A stretch of 64,000 nt of DNA from Tyto alba (taxonomy: Eukaryota > Chordata > Aves > Strigiformes > Tytonidae), in assembly GCF_018691265.1 (NCBI RefSeq), contig NW_024881282.1, forward strand, positions 55,782,227-55,846,226, written 5' to 3'. The translations under genes and the position numbers were made by a program. The stretch's first letter is position 1, and every line of letters starts with the position of its first letter. The notes below the pieces were generated by a model. It did not search any database and was not told where the DNA came from. It was given only the letters and a program-made list of their open reading frames with translations. Of the stretch, positions 1 through 12,808 are shown piece by piece.

Positions 1-2577
1 CTCAGCAGACTGACCTCCAGGGAGTTCTAAGGTTATTAACCCAGCTTTCAGAAGAGCTCAAACTGTCAATCAAATATGCCTGAGTAGATACAGCCAACAA
101 AAGTATTTCTTGTAATTTCCATTTCCTATTGCAAATTGTGGCAAAATTTTCATGTCATATTGAAGATTGAATCATTCAACTAATATATTGAAAGACATAT
201 ATATTAGATATAAAAATAAATCTGCAATATAGCATACCACTCTGAGCTATTATAACTAGTCAGTATAAAGGAAATTGACGGATACTTTCAAGCACTCATT
301 CAGCATACAATTTAATACGGCATTGTGCAATGTCTTTCTTCATTAAAAAAGAGGAGGGAAAACAAGTATAGCAAGCAAAAAATATAACTTTCATTTGGAA
401 CTGAGGCTCAAGTAATTATGTTTACAGCATGAATTTTAAAATGTTCTTGTTATTCAAAACTTTAGTCTGCTTTTAATTAAGACTTGCACATTTGTTGAAA
501 AAAATATAGCGTATTTGCATAGAAATAACCATGGCAAGTTGAAATCTTAATTTTAAGTCATTTTAATCACTTTCCTGGACTGGTAATTACTTTTCGTTGA
601 TACATTTGAAGGGAATCCTTGCAGCAATTGAATATATTCACATCAATTGATGTTTTCCCTGGTACTGAGAGATCATATGCATATGATATCTCTGGGAGTG
701 GGCGAATCATATGTTTTATCATAACCTAATAATTAACAGAAATTCTTAGTCTATGTTGCTTGAGTTCCAACAGAATAAGCTTATAATTACCTGTAGCTCT
801 AGGTAAGGTAAATATTTGATGTTATAGTGGCGAATCAGTTTTAGTGATATACAAGTCAGCTCAAGATATATATGTCCTTAGCCTTAGCCTTTAATACTAC
901 TAGAGATATTAATAAGAAAGGCAAGGTCAATTCTCCTGCATCTGCTATTGTTGCTTCATGCTACAGGCAGATAACCTGAGAGACAGAGCCAGCAGAGCAT
1001 CTAGCTAATGAACTCCCTTGAGATTGATGAGGAGATTGCTGTTAGCAAACTCAGTGCTGGAAAAAATAGTTAAGAATATATTTTACTGCTAAAATGTGTT
1101 TAAAAGGTGATAAAAATAATGGTCTTCAACACAATGAATTTGTAACAGATTCTAATTTAATCATCTAATTATTTTGCAAACTGAATACATGAAACAATCA
1201 TTGGATTTATTAAGACTTCTTATGAGCGTTGCTTTATGTTTTTTTCCTCTTGAAATTTTCTCAGAAACACAAAAAGGCTCATTCTAAATTAGAGAAAAAA
1301 TATTTTTAACTGATGCAAAAGAACAATAAACTAGTTCAGGAAATCCACTGCTTCCTAACTGACACTGATGTTTTGAGGTCATGTGGAATAACTGTCTAGC
1401 ACAGTGTACTAGGGTTATTTAGAGAAGATTTTTGTTGTTGTTGTTCTGTTTTTTATTAAAAATACAGTTTAGTGAGCAAATTTCACTAGTAGATGGAACA
1501 TCCAAATAATAAGTTAGCTAAGTGCACTGCACTGAGAAATATTAAATCAGGTATTTTGGAGTGCTCTGAAAACATTTCAGAGGATGCTTGGTGCAGGACT
1601 AATGGGATTTAGAGACTTGGAGGTAATCAAAGGATACATCTGAGTCTGTAAACTTTCAAGGTTATATAAATTGCAATGTCTGCACCCCAGTGCAATTCCT
1701 GCTCTTTAGTTTAATCTCACAGTGAGGTGATCATTTTGCAGGATTACTTCACAGATTGTTAATTTACAACTTCACAAAAATTTCATAGAACAGGCATAAA
1801 AGAACCAAACATGTAGGAAGGAACTCATATCTACTCAAATCTTTAATATGGAAGAGGCAATAAGAGGAAAGAAAAGTATGCCAAAATGGAATATCTTATA
1901 TGCTCAAAAATATCTTCAAATTTGATACTATAGTTGTGAGGATAGGACTGAAAGATACCAAAATAAAATGATGAATGAAGTAAAGACATAGCTGAAATAT
2001 TAGTAGATGTATTTATGGTAAGTTTGGAAACACGCTTTCAGAAAATCTTTACTGCAGAAGACGTAGATGCTTGTGAACAATCAGATTTATCTCCAGTGTG
2101 AGTGTTGGCCTGGAGAAAACTACTGAGTGGCATTTGCATTCTGCTCATTTTACTTTGCCTATGTAGAAAAAGCATTTAACTCAAGAAATTAAGATTACTT
2201 TCTCCAAGAACTGGAAATTAATAACTCAAAAAGTATGTCCAGTTTTTTTCATCAGTAAGAGGCTGAAAACTTTGGTGGAGAAATGGAGATGAAGGCAGTA
2301 CAGAAGGCAAAGGTTTAGGAGGAGACAGGCAGGAGTTCACATTTCACAGTTCTTAAAAAATCATTAATTTTACACAGGGATAATATAGTTCTAGATGGGA
2401 TTGTCACTGAGGACACCTGCTAATGCCTGTGTTGCCAAAGGCATGAAAATAAGGAAACTGATGAATGTTGTTGGCAATATTTCATTATCTACTTTCATAA
2501 TTATAAAGGTTAAGTTTAGGTTTCTTTTAGCATATACATCAGGACTAAACTCAGTTTTGTCCCAATGCAAAAAGGGC
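1..2577. other. AT-rich non-coding DNA, no gene seen
   Basis: All six frames are densely stopped, and I recognise no exon, RNA gene or interspersed repeat. Local features are a 16-nt perfect palindrome at 672-687 and a short GTT run near 1434-1446. It could be intergenic or deep intronic. Confidence 0.6.
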
Positions 2578-2669
2578 TTTTTTTTTTTTCCTTTTTTTTT
2601 TTTTTTTGTTTTCTTTTTCTTAAAAAATGTCACAGATCAAAGGAATCTGGAGAAAAAAAAAAAAAAAAA
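2578..2669. repeat. Opposed poly-T and poly-A tracts
   Basis: A T-rich tract (2578-2620, including an unbroken 16-T run at 2592-2607) is followed about 30 bases later by a 17-A run at 2653-2669. The two can pair with each other. Homopolymer lengths are prone to sequencing error. The open frames crossing this segment encode only Phe/Lys runs and are artefacts. Confidence 0.8.
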
Positions 2670-2689
2670 CAAGACTGATATTTTGGGGG

Positions 2690-3060
2690 AAGAACAAAGA
2701 AAGAGACAGAAAAGCTCTCTCTGCTGTGTGTGGATAGCATGCAAGTTGTGATGGCAGACAGAGAGACAACAACCCTTCCCTCTAAATAGTTGTGAAAGGT
2801 GCAACCTGAAGTCCCACATCTGGACTTACAACCTCTGGTGTGTTTAGGATGGACCAAATGAAGAAGCTTCATGGAAAAGTTGGGTCCAGGCCCCAAAGTT
2901 CCCCAAAGCCACACCTGGGACAGAATTCTTGCTGGACCTTCTTACACTGACTCATCTTGAGCATACAGACCAAAAGACTTTCTCTGATCTGGTCTCCTTA
3001 CTGAAACAGTGCCAAGTCCCCTTCTTTACCCTCCAAATAAAAGAATTAAACAAAAGATCA
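2690..3060. other. Unassigned segment with AATAAA, no gene recognised
   Basis: This stretch has a more balanced base composition than its surroundings and ends with an AATAAA at 3036-3041. It could be a decayed retroelement or a processed transcript end. I recognise no family and no protein similarity, and overlapping short minus-strand frames look random. Confidence 0.3.
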
Positions 3061-3124
3061 TAAAACAATATTTATGGATATTTTCTAAACATTTTTAATA
3101 CACGATAACACTTGCTCAACAAGT

Positions 3125-3235
3125 GTTAACACAATATTATTTTAATAATATATAATATAATAATAGTTAATATAGATAATATAATAATAAATAATAATAT
3201 TATTACTCAATATAATTAACATAATAAACTTGGTC
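3125..3235. repeat. AT-extreme low-complexity block
   Basis: Almost every base is A or T, with irregular TAATAA/ATTATT words that are partly self-complementary. There is no regular unit. It is simple-sequence drift rather than a classified element. Confidence 0.75.
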
Positions 3236-3928
3236 AACCCTGGAATGCCTGACACTGAATTTTACCTCTGGGGACAGATCATGCATGCTGTACAGAAGGA
3301 ACCACAACTATTGGTCTTCATCACAGGTGCAACTTACAATAAATATGGTAAGAGTAATTAACATGATATCACTTGTATTCCTGTTTCAAGGCATTTAAGA
3401 AAGGTGCACAGAGAGGACAAGATTAGACAACAGATCTATGTGTCTTTGTGTTTAAAGTACGTGGAAACTATGAGTTGGTGGCATTTGAACACAAACCTCT
3501 TCACTAGCATCACTTAGAAGGGTAAGGTTTATTTAGGGTCTGAAAAATCTCTCAGGAAATACAGCACTCAGTTCTAAATATTAGTTGGACCCCTGCATTC
3601 TTCCTTTTTTTCAGTGTGGAGTCAAGATACTTAAGAAATGTTCTAGAAAGCTTACATTTGAACTGAAGGACTGTTTTTACCTAGTTGTTTTGAATAGGAA
3701 CAGGTAATTAAAGAAGCTAATTGATGTACATTACTTCTTTGTCATAAATAAAGTAGTGGCAAGGCAGTTACATTCTTCTGCACTTTTCACATGCCTCTAC
3801 ATATTACTTTTCATATGCTTTTTCATTATATATGAAATTATTTGAGGGAAAAGAAAGAAAACATATATAAGGAGTAATAATGTTCTCACAAGTTTCAAGA
3901 AAAATTGAAAAGTTTTTTTGTAATAAAG

Positions 3929-4530
3929 TCATAGAATCAAAGAATCATAGAATGGTTTGGGCTGGAAGGCACCTTAAAGTTCATCTAGTTCCAACACCCC
4001 TGCCCTGGGCAGGGACCCCTTCCACCAGATCAGGTTGCTCAAAGCCCCGTCCAACCTGGCCTTGAACACTCCCAGGGAGGGGACAGCCACAACTTATCTG
4101 GGCAACCTGTAACAGTGCCTCACCACCCTCACAGTGATGAATTTCTTCCTTACCTCTAATCTAAATCTACCCTCTTTCATTTTAAAACCTTTATCCCTTG
4201 TTCTATCACTACACTCCCTGATAAAGAGTCCCTCACCACCTTCCCTGTAGCCCCCTGTAAGTACTGGAAGGCCGCTGTAAGGTCTCCCCAGAGCCTTCTC
4301 TTCTCCAGGCTGAACAACCCCAACTCTCTCAGCCTGTCCTCAGAAAAGAGGCGCTCCAGCCCCCTGAGCATCTTCGTGGCCTCCTCTGTATGTGATCCAA
4401 CAGGTCCATGTCCTTCTTACATTGGGGGTCCCAGAGCTGAACACAGTACTCTAGGTGGGGTCTCACCAGAGCAGAGTACAATGGGAAAATTACCTTCCTC
4501 GATCTGCTGGTCGCGATGATCCCTTGTTTC
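3929..4530 (-). mobile_element. CR1 LINE, 5'-truncated copy, minus strand
   Basis: On the plus strand the segment opens with the reverse complement of the CR1 3' tail (ATAGAATC-type octamers), followed by antisense CR1 3' UTR and the end of ORF2. Read on the minus strand, a 64-codon frame at 4177-4371 contains [19 protein letters not shown], the conserved C-terminal part of the CR1 reverse-transcriptase polyprotein. About 600 bp of the roughly 4.5-kb family length remains, the usual CR1 5' truncation. No target duplication was seen, as is normal for CR1. The copy is a dead fragment, and its upstream boundary is approximate. Confidence 0.93.
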
Positions 4531-6225
4531 AGTTTTTGATTGTTAGCAACTACAATACAACTGATGCCATCATTCTACACAGTATTTGGACTTCAATTTG
4601 TCATTGGTTCAAAAATGAAGTGACTGTGAATTATCTTTAATCTTCTGGAATTGGTACATATAAAATAACAGTAATGAAAATAATAACTTAAATTTTAAAA
4701 ATATCTCCATATATCTTCATTACATATAAATGAATTATGGATTTCAAGTGTTAAATGCAGTTCTTAAACAGGCTTGTCTTAATTATTAATTCTAGAGACT
4801 TACATGATACGTAAAATGAGATAAAATGTGCATTTACTAGCAGCCTTCTTAATCATCATGGTAGTTACTATTGGCAAGACAAGTACTTATGAAGTACGGC
4901 ATTGCTGTCGGCAAAACTATTTATCTGTATGACACTATATGTCACTTTTGAACTTCGACTTGACATCCATAAAATTACATTTTCATCAAACTGAAAGATC
5001 AAGCTTTCTGTTCTGACTCACTTGGGTCAACATTTTGCAAATGACTGGATTTACCACTTGAACCATAAACCCTTTGCGAATAATTTTGTGCATTGATGTT
5101 TGATAGCCTCGGGCACAGATCATAATTTCTGAGCTAAAAAAGAGGTGTCAAAGCAAAATGAGTTTCTTTTCTGCATACCAGATTACTTACTCCAATGTGC
5201 TTTCTCATATGGTGGTTGTTAAATGTCTTGAAAACTTAAATTAGTTGAATTCCCAGACACTATAAACAACCTAATTCCCCTAAGACTTATTTTAGTACCT
5301 TTACAGTAGTTCAAAAGGTCAACGTAGACCAAAAACTTTTAATTGATAATAGATTTTTTTTCCTGGTGGGAAGCCTTTGGCTTGATTTCCATGTAGTGTT
5401 TACAAACTCAGCAGAGATATGAATTTAAGATGAGTGTGCAAAATAGAAAAGCTACTGTTTGTTTCAATTGACTGGAGTGATTAGTGGTGTTTCATCTGCC
5501 TCAGTACCTGCAGCTTAGAGATGGATGAAATGTAACACACAGCTGGATAGCTGATCTCAAAAGAGTGATAGCCCATGGTGCCCTACATGCCTTGTTTACA
5601 CATCTGAAATGCTGGCTGGATATTTGCACAAAACTTTTATATAAGAAGTTGTATCTAAGCAACTGCAGGTTTTATCCTTTTTGGATGTCAAAAGTTTTTC
5701 AGTAGAACAAAGTTTCACTGAAAAATGTCAGTTATCCAGGCCATCTGAAATGTCTCACTCAAAACAAAATTGGTTACACAACCTTTACCACAGCCCAAGG
5801 GAGGATATCACGTGATTGACTAGGATTCCTTTAAAGTCCGCACAGATTGGATGTTGGTAGAAGTTGCAGGATCCCTTGGGACCTAGTTTACTCCAGAAAA
5901 TCTCCATCCCCCCAGGCAAACATGCCTTGTTGTTATCTGAAGATGCTCTGTGAAATCAATATTCTAAGACCACCTTCATGAATATCTTTTCAGAGAGCTT
6001 CAAGTGCTCTTGTCATCAGCTCCTGCAGGCAGTGTTTTATCCAAGAAACAACAATGACTTCCAATAATATCTCATCTAGTGCTCTTTAGCAAAGAACAGG
6101 TGTGGGTGCTATTCTAACCACTAGCCCACTTCACTGGAATGTTATTGTGCACGATGTACTGTCTAGATGAACATGACAAGTAAATCTTAAGCTCAGCTTT
6201 GATTTTCAGATATGCACTTTCTCCA
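4531..6225. other. Non-coding unique DNA
   Basis: I see no recognisable gene or repeat. Short frames carry no domain-like pattern. Confidence 0.55.
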
Positions 6226-6577
6226 TGTGTACACCGCAGTTCATCCATCTTTATAGTGCTGTGCTTTGTATTTGTAGGTAGAATGGTGTTGATAACACAC
6301 TGTTTTGGCTACTACTGAGCAGTGTTCACATACCATCAAGGATGTCCAGAGGCCTTCCTTCCCAGGGAGAGGCTGGACATCACCTAAAGGGAAGTAGAGA
6401 ACAAGTCATTTTGTTTGCCTTTGCTTCCATGGGCAGCCTTTGCTTTTCTTTACTAAACTGCCTTTATTTCGACCCATGAGTTTTTCATCTTATTTTCTTC
6501 CCCTGTCTTGCTGAGGAGGTGGGGTGAGAGAACATTTTGGTGGGCACCTGGTGGCCAGCCAAGGTCAGCCTACCACA
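6226..6577 (+). mobile_element. Decayed solo LTR, avian ERVL-like, plus strand
   Basis: The segment carries the order of landmarks of a common avian LTR: GTGTTGATAACACAC, TTTTGGCTACTACTGAGCAGTG, then TACTAAACTGCCTTTATTTCGACCC near the polyadenylation region, and it ends in CCTACCACA. The same words occur in reverse complement in the LTR at 11218-11809, so the two belong to one subfamily. The central promoter region is missing and the 5' end is eroded. No target duplication could be matched, so the start is approximate (6226-6240). No internal retroviral sequence is attached. Confidence 0.75.
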
Positions 6578-9194
6578 GCTACGTGTAAAATCAGTTCTTT
6601 ACTGCATTCTTGAAGATCACTGACAACATATCAGAGAACGCACTATAACTTTAGCAAGAATTTCGGACAGTTTAGGTAGGCATAAAACTCCCATTTCCCT
6701 TGTGTTTTTCACATGCCAGTGCAATGAAAATGAACAATGATCTGCCAGGTCTACCCGTGAAGAGATATTTTGGAATGCAATAAACTTAGTTCCCACCTTC
6801 TATAAGTGAACGTTGTTAAAACAGTTGTCCATAGATGTAAAGCTAAGGACAAGTAGAATGAAAAGAAACCAACAGACATCTTGAAAGTGAAGTAGATCTG
6901 GGAATTTACTTGATTTACATGACTGAGCATGATGAGCAGAGAAGAAAATTGATGAAATCAATTAATCAATTGTGTACAATAATTTGTCTTCTGTGACTTA
7001 CTACTATGTCAGGACAGATGACTTGGAGACACTTACTCAGTACTTGGGTTCTGGCTCCCTTTTCCCTCTCCAGACACACGTTGCTGGATGTTGAACACTC
7101 CCAGATGGCAGAACTCAAGTTCTGTAATCCAAAGTTTCAGTCAGTGATGGACTTTTCCTATGAGTGAATGGAATATGTGCTACAGCTCTTCACACAGCTC
7201 AAAATGGGATCAAGTTGCTCTTGCAGAATCCTTTTCCCTCCCATTCATAAAACAAATGCAGATGCTTTCCTCAACAATGGTGGTTTATTGGCCTAGCATT
7301 CTGATTAGATGCATAGGATTTTTTTTTTTTTTTTTTTATCGCTAACATTCCTGTATCTTCTTTGTCCTTAAAAGGTACCCACATTCCCTAACAGACTTGT
7401 ATTGGCAGGAGTGTAGCCATCAGGTTGAGGAGTGTGAGTCTTTTTGCTACTTGGGAGACTGTATTGGGAGTGCTCTGTGCAGTTTTGGGTTTATATTAAT
7501 TATAATTATATTGTAAATAATAATAATATTATAGTTATAATCAGTAGGCACTTTGTACTTTGCTATTCTTTCTGAATCTCTCTCTCACTCTCTTTCTCAG
7601 ATAATATAGGAACCTTCTGTTTTGTCATCTGTAGGTTTAGCATATGCCACTCGCACTCTTACATCTTCTCATTTAATCATATTCAAGGTTGAGGACTGCA
7701 TTTCTCATATCACTGAAATTTTCTGCAATCTCCCTCTTCATTTCCAGTAGTTATGTCAGGAACAGCAGTACCCATATCATGTTGTTGCTTAAAGATTTCC
7801 CCCCCCTTACTAGGAAACTCAATTTTAACATTCACTTTGTTTCCTGGTCAATTAAACATTTATAGATTCTTTGCAAACTCTATGCTGTAATCTACAGTTT
7901 GAACCAAGATCATAATTTATTTGCTGTGTTTTTTTCACTGATTTTCACTTCCTTTTTCCTGCAGTTTGCTGCAGCTTCTTAAAAGCTTGATCTTCAAGCC
8001 ATACATGAAAGATTGTTTCCAATGATGAAAACACACAGGCATTGTTGACTGCTGTGCCTGATTGAAGCTAAGCTGTTGTCTAGGTTATGACATATATCAT
8101 CTGTACATGTTTTATATATGTAGTTTAGGTTATATGAGGATGATGGTTCCACCTGCTATTACCAACAGCAGTCATCATCATTAAAATAATGGAGTCTATT
8201 CAGTCTGTCAGCAGTAGTCTTTAAATTACTGTGTTTTGCAAATAAAGTACACTCAGTCTCTTAATACATCGTTTAAGTGCTCTGTAAACTAACAGTGCTC
8301 TGATTTATTTATTTTAGCTACATCCTCAGAAACAGTTTCATGTTTTCATTTCAAAAAATTTGTAATCACCAATTGCTTTGGGAGCAAGTTATTCTGTAGG
8401 ATGCCTCCACATCAGTTATTCCTTTCTCTAGGTACCTAATAAGGACTATGAAATCACCAAACTGATTGTGAGTTTTATCTCCTATTGGATGTCATAAAAT
8501 TGCAGCTTTTTGCTCACTAGTTACATTAATAACAGCTACATACTCTTGCAGGTTCCAATCATGGAAAATCCTGTCCTTCACTGAGGTATCAAAGACTTAT
8601 TTTTACTTGTTGTGTTCAGCCTGGAGCTTGTGGATTTATACATTTCCCCCAGTATTTCTAGATTAAAATCTCATCACAGTTGTTGCTTTCTTCTCCTCTG
8701 AAGTAAATAAAATATGAAGGAATAACATGTTGTCAATGGGATTTAAGAAACTACAGAAACCTTTACAGTGGTAAACTGAGGTGTGAATGTAAAGTGCACT
8801 TGCTATTGTGCTTTATGGAGCCACACAGCACCACCCCTTGTACCTACTAATGAAAATCATTATTACATTGTAAATTCACTCTCAAACTCACTGTATCTTA
8901 ACTTTGCTATCTTGATGATCTCTAAATAACCACATTTACTAACTGGTACTGTTATGCTATCCCTAGTATTTGAGACCTTGACTGAAAACTGAATTTTTTT
9001 ATTAGCTGAAAAATGTTAAAATATGCATTGGAGGCAAAATCGTTTGGATTCAGGTCATGAAAAATGTCAGTGGACATTTCTGCGATTTCATTACACAGCA
9101 AACAAACTGGGATTTTAGCCGTTTTTTTTTGTTTTTTTTTTTTTTTTTTGTCTGCAAGTAGAGTTCCTGTTTTCCCAACAGTGTGAGTGATCAA
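6578..9194. other. Non-coding DNA with homopolymers and AT simple repeats
   Basis: It contains a 19-T run at 7319-7337, an irregular TAATAA block near 7495-7545, a short poly-C at 7800-7807 and T runs at 9122-9149. I recognise no gene or interspersed repeat. Confidence 0.55.
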
Positions 9195-9770
9195 ATCCCC
9201 TGGTCTGAAACTGCCAGAAGTTGCCTTGCCAGGCTCACAGCCTCCTGCTCAGGCTAGATGGACACCATGAGGAGCCTGCATCTAGCTCCTCAGCAGGGAC
9301 CCACACCTTAGGGATGTGTACATGACTTGGGGGGCTACAGTCACACTACTTGCAGATTGCTGGGAGCACTCAGACCTAGAGCACCCACCTCTCCCCCAAG
9401 AGAGGTCTGCAAGAGGGGAACTCACACTCCTGAGAGGAGATGTGGTATAACCCACACTGTTGGGAGGGGAAATTGTGACTATTTATTGTGATTACAACAT
9501 TCTGGAATACATGTATTTATTTAGAAATTCATAGATGCATATTAATCTTTTTAAGCATCTAGTGTTCTGGTTTACCTCTTGCATTCTGGTTTATCTGTTT
9601 CACTGCAAATATTGATCTTGCTTACATGGTTCACTGATTGCTGGTTAATTACATGTTGTTAATAAATCAATAAACCACTTTGATTCTGATTTGGTTTAAA
9701 TTGTGTGGACTGAGCAGCTTTTGCCTGAGACAGCCATCTGGTGTTTGTGATTAGCAGGCCAGCTGCATCT
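9195..9770 (+). other. Unclassified block, possibly an LTR relic
   Basis: The first ~280 bases are distinctly richer in G+C than the flanks. The following part repeats TTCTGGTTTA twice (near 9560-9595), then has two closely spaced AATAAA motifs in the run TTAATAAATCAATAAACC around 9659-9677. A GC-rich U3 followed by tandem polyadenylation signals would suit an old retroviral LTR on the plus strand. I could not match a family or find terminal TG...CA ends with a target duplication, so this is tentative. Confidence 0.25.
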
Positions 9771-11217
9771 CACTCCTTACTTATTTTAAAGAAACAAATG
9801 GTTGCCAGCTAGGGCAGGACCTGGACTTTCCAATCCAGCTTTCTGCTCAGTTCTCATTTAAACTATTCATTACAGCAGGAGTTTGTAAAACTGCTGACTC
9901 GTTAGCACTCATTGTGAATTCACTGTTGCTCTTCTATACCCAGAAGAGAAATGAGTGAAGCACAAGTGCAGCCTATGAAGCCAAATAAACATAATTTTGA
10001 GGTCATTACATGCTTTTACACAGAGGAAGACACTTTCAGAAAAGTAATGAGGTCAGATCAGGTCTTATCCTGATATCCAGTGTAATAAATATATCTGTAT
10101 TTAATTTCAAGCTAATATTTCTGTGTTAATTCAGACAGAAAGTTTTCTTCCCTTTACAGTGTACTTGGCTGTTGCCCAAAAAAATAACTTTTTTAATATA
10201 TAGTATATATATATAGAATTCTAGGCTGTATTATAGTCCACTGATTGTCATGAATGATAGTGTCTTCTGTCAGATTGAAAGCACAGACCTTTGATAGGTC
10301 TTTGATATTTTCAACAGGGCGACTCCTCAGGTAGCCAGGCATGTCTTTCTTCTCTAATTCTCTGTCTAGATCATCCTGACTTTCACAAAACAAAACAAGG
10401 CAATAGCCAAGTGGCTCCTTTTTCATTATTTTGAGTGATCTCCCTCCTGAATGACACTTGTAACCAAATTAGTAATTAAACAAGTTTCACCTGTCATTTT
10501 TAGTATTCCCATGCAGCATGAAATCTTTTCATTTGTTCATAACTTTTAGAAGAGTACCTACTGAGAAAGACCAGGTCAGGACAAGGTCTCAAACTTGCAG
10601 CTCTGCTGTTCTAGTTGCAAGACCCTGCTGGGTGCCCAGACAATGAAGCTTCTGCGCTGACAACAGAGAGGGGAAAATATGAGGAGTCAAAGGAGTAGAA
10701 AGACAGGAGGGACTGGAGAAAGACTTTGAGGAGGGAAGGAAATGGGATCTAGGCCTTGAATGGGAACCAAGCAGACAGGAGGAATGGAAAGCTGGAACAG
10801 GGCTTTTTTAAGGAGGCAGAAACTGAGAACTGAAAGTGGGACAAAAATGAAACATGGATCATGAGGGAAATGGAGCATGAGAGTCACTGGGTATCTGAAG
10901 CTCTGACACAGCAGAAAGTTTTGAGCATTAACTGCATGTAAATGCAGATACTAATGTCAAGCCAGAAACACAGAAAGTCAAGAAAAATAACTGAATATTT
11001 AATCTGATCCTTAAGTAATTTGCTTCATATCATACATGAACCCTGTAACTGCTGGTGGAAAACATCCAGGTCTGCAAGGCAGTATTCGTCCTTTGGCTTC
11101 TCTTTACAAAACTCTTGCATTTTTATTTTCTCTTTCCAAAATTCTTGCTTTATTCTTGTATGTCTTCCAATTTTTGCTAAAATGAAACAAAGATATTTTA
11201 GAGAATAACTATATAAT
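9771..11217. other. Non-coding DNA with one anonymous open frame
   Basis: It is mostly unassigned AT-rich sequence, with a short (TA)n run near 10198-10212. The minus-strand open frame at 10193-10459 is described separately. Confidence 0.5.
10193..10459 (-). other. Anonymous open reading frame, possible exon or chance
   Basis: The minus strand stays open for about 88 codons from a stop just upstream of 10459. The first in-frame ATG (end 10426) would give 77 residues. The middle reads as charged, soluble protein sequence (for example SQDDLDRELEKKDMPGYLRS), whereas the last residues come from a (TA)n tract and are not credible. I recognise no domain or homologue. It could be a decayed exon or processed pseudogene, but frames of this length are expected by chance in 64 kb. 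Confidence 0.2.
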
Positions 11218-11809
11218 TGTGGAGGGTTGACCTTGGCTGGATGCCTGTTGCCCACCAAACCACTCTATCACTCCCCTCCACAGCAAGATGGGGGAGAAAA
11301 TAAGATGGAAAAAACTCATGGATCAATATAAAGGCAGTTTAATAAGCAGAAGCAAAGGCTGTGGAAGTGAAGGGGCTGTGGAAGTGAAGGAAAACAAAAG
11401 ATTTATTCTGTCCTTCCCACCAGCAGGCAATATCCAGCCACTTCCCGAGAAGCAGAGCCTCCGAATGTGTAGTAGTTTCTCCAGAAGACAATTGTCATAC
11501 TAACAAATGCTGCCACCTCCTCTTTTCTCTTAGGTTTTATTGATGAGCAGACATCATATGTTATGGAATACCCCTTCAGTCAGTCTGGGTCAGTTCTCCC
11601 GGTTGCGTCCCCTCCCAACATCTTGCCCGCCCCCAGCCTACTGGTGAGGGGGAGATGTTGCAGAGACAGCCCCGATGCGGTGGAGCACTGCTCAGCGGTA
11701 GCCAAAACACTGGTGCGTTATCAACACCTTTCTAGCTAGCAATACAAGGCACAGAACTATGAGGGCTGCTATGGGGAAAATGAACTCTATTTCAGCCAGC
11801 CCCGATACA
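11218..11809 (-). mobile_element. Complete solo LTR, avian ERVL-like, minus strand
   Basis: The 592-bp element is bounded by TGT at 11218 and ACA at 11809 and flanked by a perfect 5-bp duplication, ATAAT (11213-11217 and 11810-11814). A 5-bp duplication is typical of ERVL-class insertions. On the minus strand it begins TGTATCGGGGCTGGCTGAAA, the start motif of this avian LTR type, and carries an ATTAAA polyadenylation signal (TTTAAT at 11338-11343 on the plus strand). The region where related copies have TATA reads as AATAAAAC (11534-11541) and looks degenerate. There is no gag-pol sequence beside it, so it is the product of LTR-LTR recombination. Short frames inside it are not genes. Confidence 0.9.
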
Positions 11810-12515
11810 ATAATCTTCAGAGCTCCAGCCATCCAGAATACCAGATAAAGAAGTAACCATGCAAAAAATAATTTGTGATCGTGTAATAAAAGGGTACATC
11901 CTGATGTGTATAATCTGTTGGGAAAATGAAGTTAACTGAGTAGTTTCGTGACTTTTGAATCCTTCACTTTGCAACCTTAATAATTTATTTTGTTGTTGGG
12001 AGGTTTCTTGTCTGAACTTAAATGTATGTGTTACCCCAGAAGCCCCAAGGTATTTACAAAATAAAAGGACAATTGCCAGTACAAGGATGTAGCCATCTAC
12101 TGTATCACAAAACTAGAAGTCAAGCATATGCTGATAATCCCTTTCTTCACCACTTTTTAAGTATTGCCCAGCTGTCAGGGCAGTTTACAGGGCAATGGAT
12201 GTCTTACCAAGGTTACTGCTGACAACGCAAAAAGGAGGCAGCAGATGATACCTCAGAGGCACAAGTAACTAAATTGGGAGGGGCAAGGCAGGCCAACCAG
12301 GTTAACTAATATAATATAAAAGGAACAAAATACTGAAACAATTGTGACAGGCCTTGAGGGAGAGGACAAGGGCTTTGACCTTGATGTGGTGGAACAGGAA
12401 AGGCAAGCGTTTAGTCACCTATGAAGCATCTTAAGCAACTGTTCTGGTCTTCATGCAGATATCCATACAGTCTGACAATTTGGTTAGCATTTCAATTAAG
12501 AAAACATTTTATGAA
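11810..12515. other. Unique spacer between two solo LTRs
   Basis: These 706 bp hold no recognisable retroviral internal sequence. A 66-codon plus-strand frame at 12022-12222 starts with ATG but shows no domain. Since each flanking LTR has its own target duplication, this is ordinary host DNA, not a shrunken provirus interior. Confidence 0.6.
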
Positions 12516-12639
12516 TGTTGTCGTTTGAGCCTGGTCAGCAGCTAAACACCACGCAGTCGCTCACCCACCCTCCCCCCACTTGGGAACGGGGAAGGAATCG
12601 GAGGGGCAAAGGGAGACTCACGGGTTGAGATAAAAACAG

Positions 12640-12645
12640 TTTAAT
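12640..12645 (-). terminator. LTR polyadenylation signal ATTAAA
   Basis: ATTAAA on the minus strand, about 165 bp downstream of the TATA box, matches the position of the signal in the related LTR at 57292-57297. It would end viral transcripts in R. Confidence 0.6.
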
Positions 12646-12808
12646 AACAGTAACAGAATAACATGGTGACAGCAGTATCAACGGGTAATGTACAACACAG
12701 CTGCTCACCACCCACCGACCAACACCCACCTGCTCCCAGCCAGCAATCCCAAACACAGAGGCCCCACAGCCACCCAGAAGTAGCAGCCCCTCCTGGCCCA
12801 CTCCTGCC

